64,000 bases of DNA from Ramlibacter tataouinensis. Lineage in GTDB: Bacteria; Pseudomonadota; Gammaproteobacteria; Burkholderiales; Burkholderiaceae_C. The notes beneath the pieces were generated by a model, which did not search any database, was not told the origin of the DNA, and was given only the letters and a program-made list of their open reading frames with translations. Positions 35,525 through 44,806 of the stretch are shown one piece after another. How positions within the stretch are numbered: the first letter of the stretch is position 1; every line of letters starts with the position of its first letter. The position numbers were made by a program, and so were the translations under genes. The stretch spans positions 2,815,001 to 2,879,000 of the forward strand of contig NZ_CP010951.1 in assembly GCF_001580455.1 (NCBI RefSeq), read 5' to 3'.

Positions 35525-38500
35525 ACGCGCCGAGAAGAACGATGTCAAGACAACTCCTCCAGTTCGCGTGCTGCCTGCTGCTGCCCGCCGCCGGCATGGC
35601 CCAGGTGGCTGCCGGCACCGACGCCGTGAAGCAGGGCACGCCGAAGATCTACAGCACCCAGTCGCTCGGACAGGCCGTCGAGAAGCAGCTGTCCCCGTAC
35701 GGTCAGTCGACGCCATGGCAGCAGGACGAGGGCAAGTTGCCGCCCCTGGTCAAGGAGCGCACCGAGGACAAGGAGGTGCTCGAGAAGAACGTGCGGACGA
35801 TCAAGGTGCAGAACCTCCTGCCGCCGATCTATTTTTCGTCGGGCAAGGCGGACATCTCGAACGAGTACGTCGAGAAGGTGCGCAAGATCCTCGACGGCAT
35901 GAAGGATCGCAAGAACGTGCGCCTGCACCTCGTGGGCCACACCGATAACGTGTCGCTCTTCGGCGAGACCCGGGTCCAGTTCGTGGACAACGACGGTCTC
36001 TCGCGCGAGCGCGCCGGCGTGGCGGCCGAGTTCTTCAAGAAGGCGCTCAAGCTCCCGGCCGAGTCGATCAACTACGAAGGTATGGGCGAGCGCCAGCCGG
36101 TCGCCTCCAACGACACGGAGGCCGGGCGTGCCCGGAACCGCCGCATGGAGGTCGAGGTCTGGTATGACGAGGTCGACGAGAAGCTCGTCACGAAGCAGGT
36201 GGTGGTGCAGGAGAACATCAAGCGCGTGAAGGTCTGCCGCGTGGAGCAGATGTGCAAGATGAGCTACAAGGAAGGCCACGCCAAGCGCACGCGCGTGAAG
36301 AACGTGATCCCGGCGTTCCACTACGACGGGGACAACACGACGGTGCCGCAGGAGTACCAACGGAAGTTTCTGCAGGTGCTCAATGACCTGGGCGACAAGC
36401 GCAACGTGGTGGTCAAGTTCATCGGTCACACCGACAGCGCGCCGCTCACCGGGCGCGACGAGCGCATCTACGCCGACCACCTCGGCCTCTCGAAGGCGCG
36501 TGCCCGCCGCCTTGCGCTCGCCCTGCAGGATGCGCTCAAGCTGCCGGCCAGCGCCGTCGACAGCGACGGCAAGGGCGCGGACAACCCGGCCGCGTCCAAT
36601 GACACGGAAAGCGGCCGTGCCGCCAACCGGCGCGTCGAGGTCGAGTTCTGGTACGACGATGCGCTCAAGGAACTCTCGCCCGAGCCGCAGCTGTGCCCCG
36701 AGGCCGCGCAGCCCGAGACCGTGACGCGTGTCTACGAGTCCCCCAACGTCACCATCAAGCCGGTCGTCTACGAGAACGGCAAGCCGGTCCTGCCGTCTGA
36801 CTACGCGAACGATCTCGCCAGGGTGATGGCCGAGATCAAGGACAGGAAGAAAGTGCGCGTGCGCTTCGTCGGCTACACCAGCAACGAGCGCCTGGACCGC
36901 CGCACCGCCCTGGCCTACGGCGACGACATCGGCCTGTCGACGGCGCGCGCCCGTGTCGTGATGGACAAGGTCGTTCAGCAGCTCGGTCTCAAGCACGGGC
37001 AGGCTGAGCACGAAGGGCACGGCTACGTGCAGAGCGACGACGTGGTCAACAAAGGCTTCACCGAGGCCAAGGTCTCGCGCGTGCAGGCCCAGGTGGTCTA
37101 CGACGATCTCGCGGCCGTCGACGACCTGGAGGGCCTGCAGGTCACCCGCATGACGCAGGACGTGACCGTGGCCAACCCGTACGCGCTCAACCTGATGCGC
37201 ATCACGGTGGACGGCAGGCCGCTGGACGACCCCGGCAAGAGCACCTCCGACGTCCAGCGCTGCACGGACGTGGCACTGGACAAGGCCAGTATCCAGTTCA
37301 AGTACGACAACCTGGACCTCAAGCCCCGTCTGAACGTGACGGCCTGGCCACCCTCGATCCGCTACCAGGACGATCCGGCCACCGACGCGATCGATGATCA
37401 GGTGCAGTTCAAGGCCTATTCGAACTTCGGCGCGTTCATCGCCAGCAGCGAGGTGCGCATCTTCGACCAGGACCGGTCCGTGCGTGACCAGCCGCTGGCC
37501 GTCGTGTCGCTCGACCAGGAGGGCCGCGGGCAGTGGCGGGCCAACTTCCCGTCGTATTCGGCGCCCGGGCGCGACCTCAAGTACGTTGTGCGTGTCTACG
37601 ACAAGGATGGCAACTTCAACGAAACCTCGTCGCAGCCGCTGTGGGTCATCGACCGGGTCGCCCCTGACGTGGCCGAGAAGAGCGCCGAGCGCGAGCTTCT
37701 CGCCGGTTACGGCGAGAACCGCCTCGCGGTGGAGAACATCCAGCTGCACGGCGGTGCCATCAAGGTCTTCGGAACGGATATCCCGGACGCACACCGGGTG
37801 TCGGTGGCCGGCCGCGACGTGCCGGTGTCCGATGACAGGAAGTTCGTCGTCGAGGAGATCCTGCCCGAGGGCATGCACTCGGTCGAGGTCTCAGTGCTCG
37901 ACAAGGATGGCAACGGCGAGATGTACCTGCGCGATCTCGAGCTCGGGAAGAAAGACTGGTTCACTGTCGCCATTGCCGACGTCACGGCGTCGAAGTCGTC
38001 CACCAGCGGGCCGGCCAAGCTCGTCGCGCCCGACAATCCGCACTACGACAGCAGCGCGTCGCTTGACGGCCGCTTCGCCTTCTTCACGCGCGGAAAGTTC
38101 GGCGACCGGTGGAAGCTGACGGCCAGCGCCGACACGCTCGAAGACAGCATCGGCAGTCTGTTCAGCAACGTCATGAAGAAGACGCCGGACGGCCTGTTCC
38201 GTCGCATCAACCCCGACTACTTCTACCCGACCTACGGCGACGACAGCACGACGGAGGAAACGGCGCCCACGCTCGGGAAGTTCTACGCCAAGCTCCAGAA
38301 TCGTGCCAGCTACGGCCTGTGGGGCAATTTCAGGCTCGGCTACACGGGCAACAGCCTGGCGCATGTGGACCGCACGCTCTACGGCGCGAACCTCCACTAC
38401 GAACCCGAAGCCACCACGCGGTTCGGCGAGAAGCGCCTCGTGCTCGACGGCTTTGCCGCGCAGCCCGGTACGCTGGCCGGGCGCGACGAGTTCCGTGGCA

Positions 38501-40659
38501 CCGGCGGCTCGCTGTACTACCTCAAGCACCAGGACATCATGACGGGCTCGGAGCGGGTGCGCATCGAGATCCGCGACAAGATCTCGGGGCTCGTCGTTTC
38601 CGTGAGGAACCTGGTCCCGGTCCAGGACTACACGATCGACTACATGCAGGGCCGCATCCTGCTGTCTTCGCCGCTGTCGCCGGTGACAGGCGATAGCCTG
38701 CTCGTGGTCAGCGACATCAGTCCGGGGAACGATGCGTACCTGGTCGCGCGCTACGAATACTCCACCGGCTTCGAGGAGCTGGACAAGGTGTCGACCGGCG
38801 GGCACGTGCAGTACTGGGTGAACGACAAGCTGAAGCTCGGCTTGACGGCCAACAAGAACACCGATCCCGGCGCGGAGGGCAAGCTGGCGGCTGCCGACGT
38901 CACCTGGCGCCAGAGCGCGACGACCTGGGTCAAGGTCGAGACGGGCGCAACCACGGGCACGAGTGCCACCGCCTTCGGCTCCAACGACGGCGGCTTCACC
39001 TTCGCACCGACTACCACGACGAATGCCGTGGTGCCGCCCGTCGTCGACAGCGGACGGCACGGCGCGACCCGCATCGACGGCAGTGTCGATCTGAAGGACC
39101 TGCGCCAGGAAAGCAACGGCCAGGTGACCTTCTATCACCAGTCGGTGGAGGGCGGCTATTCGGCCCCGGGCCTCATGGCGTCCACCGATCTGAGCCAGGC
39201 GGGCGTGGCGGTGAAGACCGCCATCACCGACAACCTGTACCTGCTGGCCAAGGCCGACAAGAAGTCGCAGGAGATGTCGCTCAAAACCGCTGCGCTCGAA
39301 GTCAATGCCGACTACAAGCTCACCGACCGCTGGAAGCTCAGTTCCGGTGTGCGCAAGGACAGCAGGACCGACCATTCGCCCGTGGTCCCGCTCACCCAGG
39401 TGCAAGGCGACCGCACCGACGTGGTGGCGCGTGCCACCTACGACTCGCTCGGCAAGTGGGCGGCGTATGGCTATGTGCAGGACACGGCATCGACCACCGG
39501 CAATCGCGAGAAGAACGGGCGCGTCGGAACCGGCGGCGTGTACCGGTTCAACGATCGCCTCAGGGCCAACGGCGAGGTCTCCAACGGCGACCTGGGCGTG
39601 GGCGCAAGGCTAGGGACCGAGTACCTCGTCACCGACAAGACCACCACCTACCTCAACTACGCGCTCGAGGACGAGCGCACGGACAACGGCGTGCGCGCCA
39701 ACAAGGGCAGCATGGTCGCCGGCGCCAAGAGTCACTATTCGGACACGACCAACATCTTCGGCGAGGAGAAGTACACGCATGGCGACGTGCCGGTCGGACT
39801 CATGCATTCGACGGGCGTGGAGTACACGCCCAGCGAACGCTGGAACTTCTCGACCCATGTCGACGCGGGCACGCTGCGCGACAACCTGACGGGCGCGAAG
39901 ATGGAGCGCTCCGGCTTCACCGTGTCGGTCGGGTACGGGCTCGCGGCGATCAAGGTGGCGAGCCTGGTCGAGTTTCGACGCGACCAGGTCCAGTCGGCGA
40001 TCGATCTCTCGTTCTCGAACCGCAAGAGCTTCCTCACGAAGAACAGCCTGAAGTACCAGATCAATCCGGACTGGCGCCTCCTCGGAAGGCTCAACTACTC
40101 CCAAAGCAAGAGCTCACTAGGCGAGTTCTATGACGGCAGCTACACCGAGGCCGTCATGGGCTACGCCTATCGCCCGGTGCGAAACGACCGCCTGAACGCG
40201 CTCGTCAAGTACACCTACTTCTATAACCTTCCGTCGTCCGGACAGGAATTGGTGCCGAACACGGCGGCCTCCTACATCCAGAAGAGCCACATCGTGTCGC
40301 TCGACGCCATCTACGACCTCTCGAGCCGCTGGTCGGTGGGTGGCAAGATTGCGCGCCGGATGGGGCAGGTCAGCCAGGACCGGGTCAACCCGCAGTTCTT
40401 CGACAGCACGGCCGATCTGTATATCGCCCGCGCGGATTGGCGTGTCATGCGCCAATGGGATTTCGTGATAGAAGGCCGTGTGCTGGCCGTCAAGCAGGCG
40501 GAGGACTCCAAGCGCGGCGCGCTGGCCGCCGTCTACCGGCGCCTGTCGGACAACGTCAAGATCGGCGCGGGCTGGAACTTCACTGACTTTTCGGACGACC
40601 TGACCAACCTGAGCTACACGCATTACGGCGCGTTCATCAACGTGGTGGCGCAGTTCTAG
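35521..40659 (+). CDS. Outer-membrane protein with three OmpA-like domains and a C-terminal barrel
   Basis: 1712 residues with a signal peptide (cleavage near residue 27). Three OmpA-like peptidoglycan-binding domains lie at about 95-215, 260-380 and 410-530. The first two keep the key pattern (VGHTDN or IGHTDS, later NRRMEVE or NRRVEVE). The third reads VGYTSN and VSRVQAQ and is degenerate. Beta-sandwich domains follow (about 600-820), then roughly 890 residues of alternating strands ending in Phe (FINVVAQF), the signature of an outer-membrane barrel recognised by BAM. It starts inside the stop of the giant DUF11 gene (ATGA). It probably anchors or exports that protein and ties it to peptidoglycan. 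The role is inferred from architecture and gene order. Confidence 0.87.
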   Translation: MNAPRRTMSRQLLQFACCLLLPAAGMAQVAAGTDAVKQGTPKIYSTQSLGQAVEKQLSPYGQSTPWQQDEGKLPPLVKERTEDKEVLEKNVRTIKVQNLLPPIYFSSGKADISNEYVEKVRKILDGMKDRKNVRLHLVGHTDNVSLFGETRVQFVDNDGLSRERAGVAAEFFKKALKLPAESINYEGMGERQPVASNDTEAGRARNRRMEVEVWYDEVDEKLVTKQVVVQENIKRVKVCRVEQMCKMSYKEGHAKRTRVKNVIPAFHYDGDNTTVPQEYQRKFLQVLNDLGDKRNVVVKFIGHTDSAPLTGRDERIYADHLGLSKARARRLALALQDALKLPASAVDSDGKGADNPAASNDTESGRAANRRVEVEFWYDDALKELSPEPQLCPEAAQPETVTRVYESPNVTIKPVVYENGKPVLPSDYANDLARVMAEIKDRKKVRVRFVGYTSNERLDRRTALAYGDDIGLSTARARVVMDKVVQQLGLKHGQAEHEGHGYVQSDDVVNKGFTEAKVSRVQAQVVYDDLAAVDDLEGLQVTRMTQDVTVANPYALNLMRITVDGRPLDDPGKSTSDVQRCTDVALDKASIQFKYDNLDLKPRLNVTAWPPSIRYQDDPATDAIDDQVQFKAYSNFGAFIASSEVRIFDQDRSVRDQPLAVVSLDQEGRGQWRANFPSYSAPGRDLKYVVRVYDKDGNFNETSSQPLWVIDRVAPDVAEKSAERELLAGYGENRLAVENIQLHGGAIKVFGTDIPDAHRVSVAGRDVPVSDDRKFVVEEILPEGMHSVEVSVLDKDGNGEMYLRDLELGKKDWFTVAIADVTASKSSTSGPAKLVAPDNPHYDSSASLDGRFAFFTRGKFGDRWKLTASADTLEDSIGSLFSNVMKKTPDGLFRRINPDYFYPTYGDDSTTEETAPTLGKFYAKLQNRASYGLWGNFRLGYTGNSLAHVDRTLYGANLHYEPEATTRFGEKRLVLDGFAAQPGTLAGRDEFRGTGGSLYYLKHQDIMTGSERVRIEIRDKISGLVVSVRNLVPVQDYTIDYMQGRILLSSPLSPVTGDSLLVVSDISPGNDAYLVARYEYSTGFEELDKVSTGGHVQYWVNDKLKLGLTANKNTDPGAEGKLAAADVTWRQSATTWVKVETGATTGTSATAFGSNDGGFTFAPTTTTNAVVPPVVDSGRHGATRIDGSVDLKDLRQESNGQVTFYHQSVEGGYSAPGLMASTDLSQAGVAVKTAITDNLYLLAKADKKSQEMSLKTAALEVNADYKLTDRWKLSSGVRKDSRTDHSPVVPLTQVQGDRTDVVARATYDSLGKWAAYGYVQDTASTTGNREKNGRVGTGGVYRFNDRLRANGEVSNGDLGVGARLGTEYLVTDKTTTYLNYALEDERTDNGVRANKGSMVAGAKSHYSDTTNIFGEEKYTHGDVPVGLMHSTGVEYTPSERWNFSTHVDAGTLRDNLTGAKMERSGFTVSVGYGLAAIKVASLVEFRRDQVQSAIDLSFSNRKSFLTKNSLKYQINPDWRLLGRLNYSQSKSSLGEFYDGSYTEAVMGYAYRPVRNDRLNALVKYTYFYNLPSSGQELVPNTAASYIQKSHIVSLDAIYDLSSRWSVGGKIARRMGQVSQDRVNPQFFDSTADLYIARADWRVMRQWDFVIEGRVLAVKQAEDSKRGALAAVYRRLSDNVKIGAGWNFTDFSDDLTNLSYTHYGAFINVVAQF

Positions 40660-40743
40660 GGGGGCGAAGAAAGCGTGTCGCAGGACCCCGGCGCGTAGTT
40701 GGCGAACCCACTTCTCATAAGGGGGCGGAGCGGGCGTCCGAGC

Positions 40744-41706
40744 TCAAACGCTGCGACCTAGCGCGCGGGCCTCGCGCTCGTAGGGCTCGTACGAGGCCTT
40801 CAGCGTCGCGCCATTGAGCACCATTTCGGCCACCGGCGCGCGCGTCACACCGTCGAACACCCGCGTACGCATCCACACCGATTCGGTGCGGGCGCTTTCG
40901 CTGAGCGCGATGATTTCGCGCTCCAGCTCGTAAGGATGGTCGACAAACAATGGGCCCTGCAGGTAGCGGATCTGCTGGCCAGCGAACAGCCCGACCGCCG
41001 GGCCCCGGCCGCGGAAGTTCGCTTGGTCGATGGTGCTGCCCAGCAGCACGCTGACCATCTCGGTCGGGATGATCGCGCGGCCCCAGGGCGAGCTCGGGCC
41101 GCCCTCGGGCGTATACCAGGCGCAGGGCTCGGTGATCACCTTGAGCTTGTCGGCCAGAGTGAATGGGTAGTGGCCGCCCATGTGCTGGTCGAAGCCCATG
41201 CGCACCCGCTCCGGGTTGCCGGCACCCTGTTGGCCCACGCGCAAGTCGCGGTTGATCACCAGCGGGCCGGACGGCCTCAGCCTGGCGATACGTCCGGCGA
41301 TCTCGGTCGGCGGATCATCGGCCGCCGGCGCACCGACCGAGGCGGTGCCGGTCAGCACCGGCGTGCCGTCGCGCTTTTCGGCCCAGATGCGGGTGAAGCG
41401 CGCGCCGGCCGCCGGCTGTTGCACAAAGGCGCGAGTCTCCTCGCCCTCTACCACCATGGTCTGGTAGTGCGCGCTGATGCAGCCGGTCTCGAACCAGGCC
41501 GGCCCCCACAGGGCGACCAGCAGCGGGTCGAACAGACTGAAGTGCGTGGGCCCCTCGATGGGCCCGGCGCGCAGCCCCAAATCGGCGGCCATGGCGTCGT
41601 CGTGGATCGACTTGTGGTCATCGTAGGTCTGGTCGGCCAGCATCTGGCGCGGCGCGCGCAGTTCGCCGCACAGTGCGATAGGGGTGTTGAAGGGGAAGGC
41701 GGTCAT
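40744..41706 (-). CDS. MaoC-like (hot-dog fold) dehydratase-related hypothetical protein
   Basis: About 320 residues. The segment DDHKSIHDDAMAADLGLRAG followed by PIEGPTHFSLFDPLLVALWG resembles the N-terminal half of MaoC/FAS1-type hot-dog enzymes that hydrate enoyl-CoA or related thioesters, and a second hot-dog-like half may lie at about 200-300. The typical catalytic D-x-N-x-x-H-x-D hydratase motif was not seen. Start 41706 (MTAFPF) and 41724 (MRPESP) are both possible. It is alone between the surface-protein operon and a winged-helix regulator, so context gives little help. Confidence 0.55.
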   Translation of the reverse strand: MTAFPFNTPIALCGELRAPRQMLADQTYDDHKSIHDDAMAADLGLRAGPIEGPTHFSLFDPLLVALWGPAWFETGCISAHYQTMVVEGEETRAFVQQPAAGARFTRIWAEKRDGTPVLTGTASVGAPAADDPPTEIAGRIARLRPSGPLVINRDLRVGQQGAGNPERVRMGFDQHMGGHYPFTLADKLKVITEPCAWYTPEGGPSSPWGRAIIPTEMVSVLLGSTIDQANFRGRGPAVGLFAGQQIRYLQGPLFVDHPYELEREIIALSESARTESVWMRTRVFDGVTRAPVAEMVLNGATLKASYEPYEREARALGRSV

Positions 41707-41855
41707 CGGGGATTCGGGTCGCATCGGCTCGCCGGATGATGCCTGCGAGGCGACGAATACTAGGCAGCCGCGGCCGGACAATCTTGATCAGATCTTGATG
41801 CGTGAGATCGTGCCGGCCGCGGCGCCGCGGCTGCTCGGGCAATCGCTGACCAACG

Positions 41856-43157
41856 TCAGCCGAACACTCGTGCAAACAGCGGGGCGACGAGGGGGTGATC
41901 ACGCACGGCGGCGTTGGCTGGTTCCCGCAACAGCATGGGAACCAGCCCGCAGCGCGCCTCGACGGCTTCTGCGATCAATCGGGCCGCGCGATTGTCATCC
42001 CCCAGTGCGATGCAGGCCGCCGCATGCAGCGCCGCGCTGCATGGCGTTGAGCTGCTGCATGCCAGGCAGGCCTCGATCAACACAGCGGCCTCGGCACCGC
42101 GCCCGCAGCGCGCGAGTACATAGGTGAGCACTCCCAGGGCATAAGGTGGAGCGTCGGGCTGCTCGGCCAGCCGCCATGCGAGGTCGGCGAGCGCCGGTTG
42201 GGGGTTGGCCTGGGCCAGCAGTCCTGCGCGAAAGAGCGCCGCGACGGCACTATCGGGGTGGTCGCGGCAAGTCGCGTTCATCTCGTCCAGCGCCTCATCC
42301 AAGCGCCCGGCATGGTAGTGCGCGCGCGCCAGCATCGTAGGGAACAGAGGCGCATGGGGTTGCTGCGCAATCGCCTCGCGAAAGCGAGAGGCCGCGGCAT
42401 CCGGCTGTCCAAGGGCCAATCGATGCCATCCGTGCAGAAAGAGGGTGTCGGCGTCAGGCGAGGCAGCGAGCGCATCGCGGTACGCGTCCTCTGCCTCTTC
42501 GAAACGCCAGGCGAGATCGAGCAGCCACGCGCGACATGTCGCGATACCCGGCGTGCGGGCGTCGGTGCGCTGGGCCGCGTCGAGCTCTGCCAGGCCCTCT
42601 TCGACGAATCCGGCGCCGGCCAGCAGGCCCCAGGACGCGGCGCCCGCCAGCGACTCGGCGAGCGTGACGCGCGCGCTGGCGTAGTCCGGGTGTGCGGCGA
42701 CCAGCGCGCGCAGCAGTGCGAGCGCGCGTTGCATCGCCGTCGGCGTGCGCCGCAGCGCCAGTGTTCGCGCGTGCAGATGCGTCTCCACCGCATGGGGAGC
42801 GGCCCGCGAGGCGGCCAGCAGGCGCGTGTGCGCGACCTGCGGCGAGCCAGACAGCCGATAGCCGGTGCCATATACCGATTCGATCTCGACGCCGGGCAGA
42901 GCGCGTCGCAGCTGGCTAACGCAGCGCGCGAGGCTCTCGTCGGACATCAGCGCGCCATTCCATGCCTCATCGGCAAACGCCTGTTTGCTGACCACTTGAC
43001 CGCGCGCCCGGATCAGCAAGGCGAGCACCGCACGCTCCTTGCGCGGCAGCTCCAGCAATTCGCCGCGCCACATGGGAAAACCCTGAGGGTCCAGCTCGAG
43101 AGTCATCAGGATGCGATCAAGATTCAGTGGGCAGGGGCTGACAGTATCGGCGCTCAC
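41856..43157 (-). CDS. Winged-helix (OmpR/CadC-type) transcriptional regulator with TPR domain
   Basis: About 433 residues. Residues 15-105 form a Trans_reg_C winged helix (LLELPRKERAVLALLIRARG, SDESLARCVSQLRRALPG, SVYGTGYRL). The remainder is helical with TPR-like repeats over about 125-430 and no membrane segment. In related one-component regulators the repeats sense a partner or ligand. GTG 43157 leaves only 24 bases to the divergent serine hydrolase; the ATG at 43106 would leave 75 and also fits the domain start. It most likely regulates that hydrolase. Confidence 0.82.
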   Translation of the reverse strand: MSADTVSPCPLNLDRILMTLELDPQGFPMWRGELLELPRKERAVLALLIRARGQVVSKQAFADEAWNGALMSDESLARCVSQLRRALPGVEIESVYGTGYRLSGSPQVAHTRLLAASRAAPHAVETHLHARTLALRRTPTAMQRALALLRALVAAHPDYASARVTLAESLAGAASWGLLAGAGFVEEGLAELDAAQRTDARTPGIATCRAWLLDLAWRFEEAEDAYRDALAASPDADTLFLHGWHRLALGQPDAAASRFREAIAQQPHAPLFPTMLARAHYHAGRLDEALDEMNATCRDHPDSAVAALFRAGLLAQANPQPALADLAWRLAEQPDAPPYALGVLTYVLARCGRGAEAAVLIEACLACSSSTPCSAALHAAACIALGDDNRAARLIAEAVEARCGLVPMLLREPANAAVRDHPLVAPLFARVFG

Positions 43158-43181
43158 TCAACTCGCGCCTCGCAGCACGCC

Positions 43182-44474
43182 ATGTATCCTAAGCTCATCG
43201 CCTGCCTCGCCGCCCTTGCCTGCGGGAGTGCCGTCGCACAGGCGACTCAACTGCCGCCGCCTGACGCCGTGTCGCTCGACCGGCTCGGCTACATGAGTAC
43301 GTTTCCCCCGGTCGGGGATCAGATCATCGATCAGAGCAACCGCACGAAGTACCCGCAGATGCGCTGGGTGCTGCAGCACACGCGCGAGTTCGTGCCGACG
43401 CGCAACGTCCGTCGCGGCACGGGGCCCGTGTCACCGCTGCGCGTCGCTTCGCGCGACCTCGACGGCGTCACGTTCGAAGACGACAAGGGCCAGGCGGTCA
43501 CGGTCAAGCAATGGCTCGACCGCACCTACACCGACGCCATCGTCGTGCTGCACCGCGGGCGCGTCGTCTATGAGCGCTACGCGAACCAGATGCGCCCGGA
43601 GACACCGCACCTGCTGTTCTCGGTGACAAAGTCGTTCACGGGCGTGCTCGCGGCGCAGCTCGCGCACGAGGGCAAGATCGATCCCGACGCGCTGGTCACG
43701 AAGTACGTGCCCGAGCTCGCTGGCAGCGCCTGGGGAGACATGAAGGTCCGAGACGTGATGGACATGACCGGCGCGGTGCGCTACCGCGAGGTGTACACGG
43801 ACCCGAGCACCGAGGTCTTCCCCTACCTGTACGCAAGCACGCTGCTTCCGGCGCCGGACGGCTACACGGGCCCACGCACGATCTACGATTTCCTGAAGAC
43901 CTTGAAGAAGGAAGGCGAACACGGCGAAGGCTTCGTCTACCGCACGGTCCACTCCGAAGTGCTCGGCTGGATCGTCTCACGCGTGACGGGCAAACACTTC
44001 GCCGACGTGCTGAGCGAGCGTCTCTGGAGCCGTCTGGGCATGGAGGAGGACGCCTATGTGATGGTCGATCCGGTGGGCACGCCGCTGCAGGGTGCAGGGC
44101 TCAATGCCACGGCGCGCGACCTGGCGCGCTTCGGCGAGATGCTGCGCAGCGGAGGCAGGTACAACGGCCAGCAAGTCATCGATCGCGCAGTGATCGACGA
44201 CCTGCGCCGCGGCGGCGACCGCGAGAAGTTCAAGGCCTCGGGCATGACCTTCCGGTCCGGCTACAGCTATCACAACCAGTGGTGGGTGCTGCACAACGCC
44301 GACGGTGCGTTCGAGGCCTCCGGTGTGCACAACCAATTCATCCACGTGAACCCAGGCGCCGAGATGGTCGTCGTCAAACTCTCGTCGCACCCGGTGGCCG
44401 GCGCGGGATTTACGCATCCGCTGACACTGAAGGCCTTTGCTGCGCTGGCTCAGGCCGTGCGGCAGCAGCACTGA
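43182..44474 (+). CDS. Secreted serine hydrolase of the beta-lactamase / NylB-like family
   Basis: 430 residues with a signal peptide (MYPKLIACLAALACGSAVAQ). The S-x-x-K catalytic motif is in LFSVTKSFTGVLAAQ (about residue 150), and the tyrosine motif region YRTVHSEVLGWIVSRVTG lies near 250. These match class C beta-lactamase-fold hydrolases, including 6-aminohexanoate-dimer hydrolase relatives and esterases; a resistance role is not implied. The ATG at 43182 follows GCAGCACGC without a strong ribosome site. Divergent from the winged-helix regulator with a very short gap, so the two are probably a regulator-target pair. Confidence 0.87.
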   Translation: MYPKLIACLAALACGSAVAQATQLPPPDAVSLDRLGYMSTFPPVGDQIIDQSNRTKYPQMRWVLQHTREFVPTRNVRRGTGPVSPLRVASRDLDGVTFEDDKGQAVTVKQWLDRTYTDAIVVLHRGRVVYERYANQMRPETPHLLFSVTKSFTGVLAAQLAHEGKIDPDALVTKYVPELAGSAWGDMKVRDVMDMTGAVRYREVYTDPSTEVFPYLYASTLLPAPDGYTGPRTIYDFLKTLKKEGEHGEGFVYRTVHSEVLGWIVSRVTGKHFADVLSERLWSRLGMEEDAYVMVDPVGTPLQGAGLNATARDLARFGEMLRSGGRYNGQQVIDRAVIDDLRRGGDREKFKASGMTFRSGYSYHNQWWVLHNADGAFEASGVHNQFIHVNPGAEMVVVKLSSHPVAGAGFTHPLTLKAFAALAQAVRQQH

Positions 44475-44506
44475 GCGTTTGTGTGCGCGCGGGGCCTTGA
44501 TTTGCC

Positions 44507-44764
44507 ATGACTATGACCGACAGCGCCGCGGGTGGCGCTCCAGGGGACTACGCCCGCCGGATAGCACTGATCCAGCACATGCCACCGTGTCCGAAATGCG
44601 CAGGGAGACATGTTCATTTGATCGATTGGCTGCGGTCTCCCGCCGAGTGGTGGTGCGACGCGTGCAAATTCGAATGGGCCTACGAACCTGCGCTGCAAGA
44701 GCGTCAGCTGGTCGAGGGTCCCCCATACGCCAACAGCGGGCGGATAGTTGAATTTGCACGGTAG
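44507..44764 (+). CDS. Small zinc-ribbon hypothetical protein
   Basis: 85 residues. Two Cys pairs (MPPCPKCAGRHV and WWCDACKFEW) spaced about 25 residues apart form a likely zinc ribbon. No other domain. It begins 33 bases after the serine hydrolase stop and could be in the same transcript. Whether it binds nucleic acid or protein is unknown. Confidence 0.6.
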   Translation: MTMTDSAAGGAPGDYARRIALIQHMPPCPKCAGRHVHLIDWLRSPAEWWCDACKFEWAYEPALQERQLVEGPPYANSGRIVEFAR

Positions 44765-44806
44765 GCAGGGCCATTGCCAATGACGCGAGCCCTCCAGGAA
44801 CAAGCA

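Noticed and set aside
43182..44474. Antibiotic-resistance beta-lactamase
   Set aside because: Only the fold-level S-x-x-K and Tyr motifs are shared; the sequence is closer to NylB-like or esterase hydrolases.
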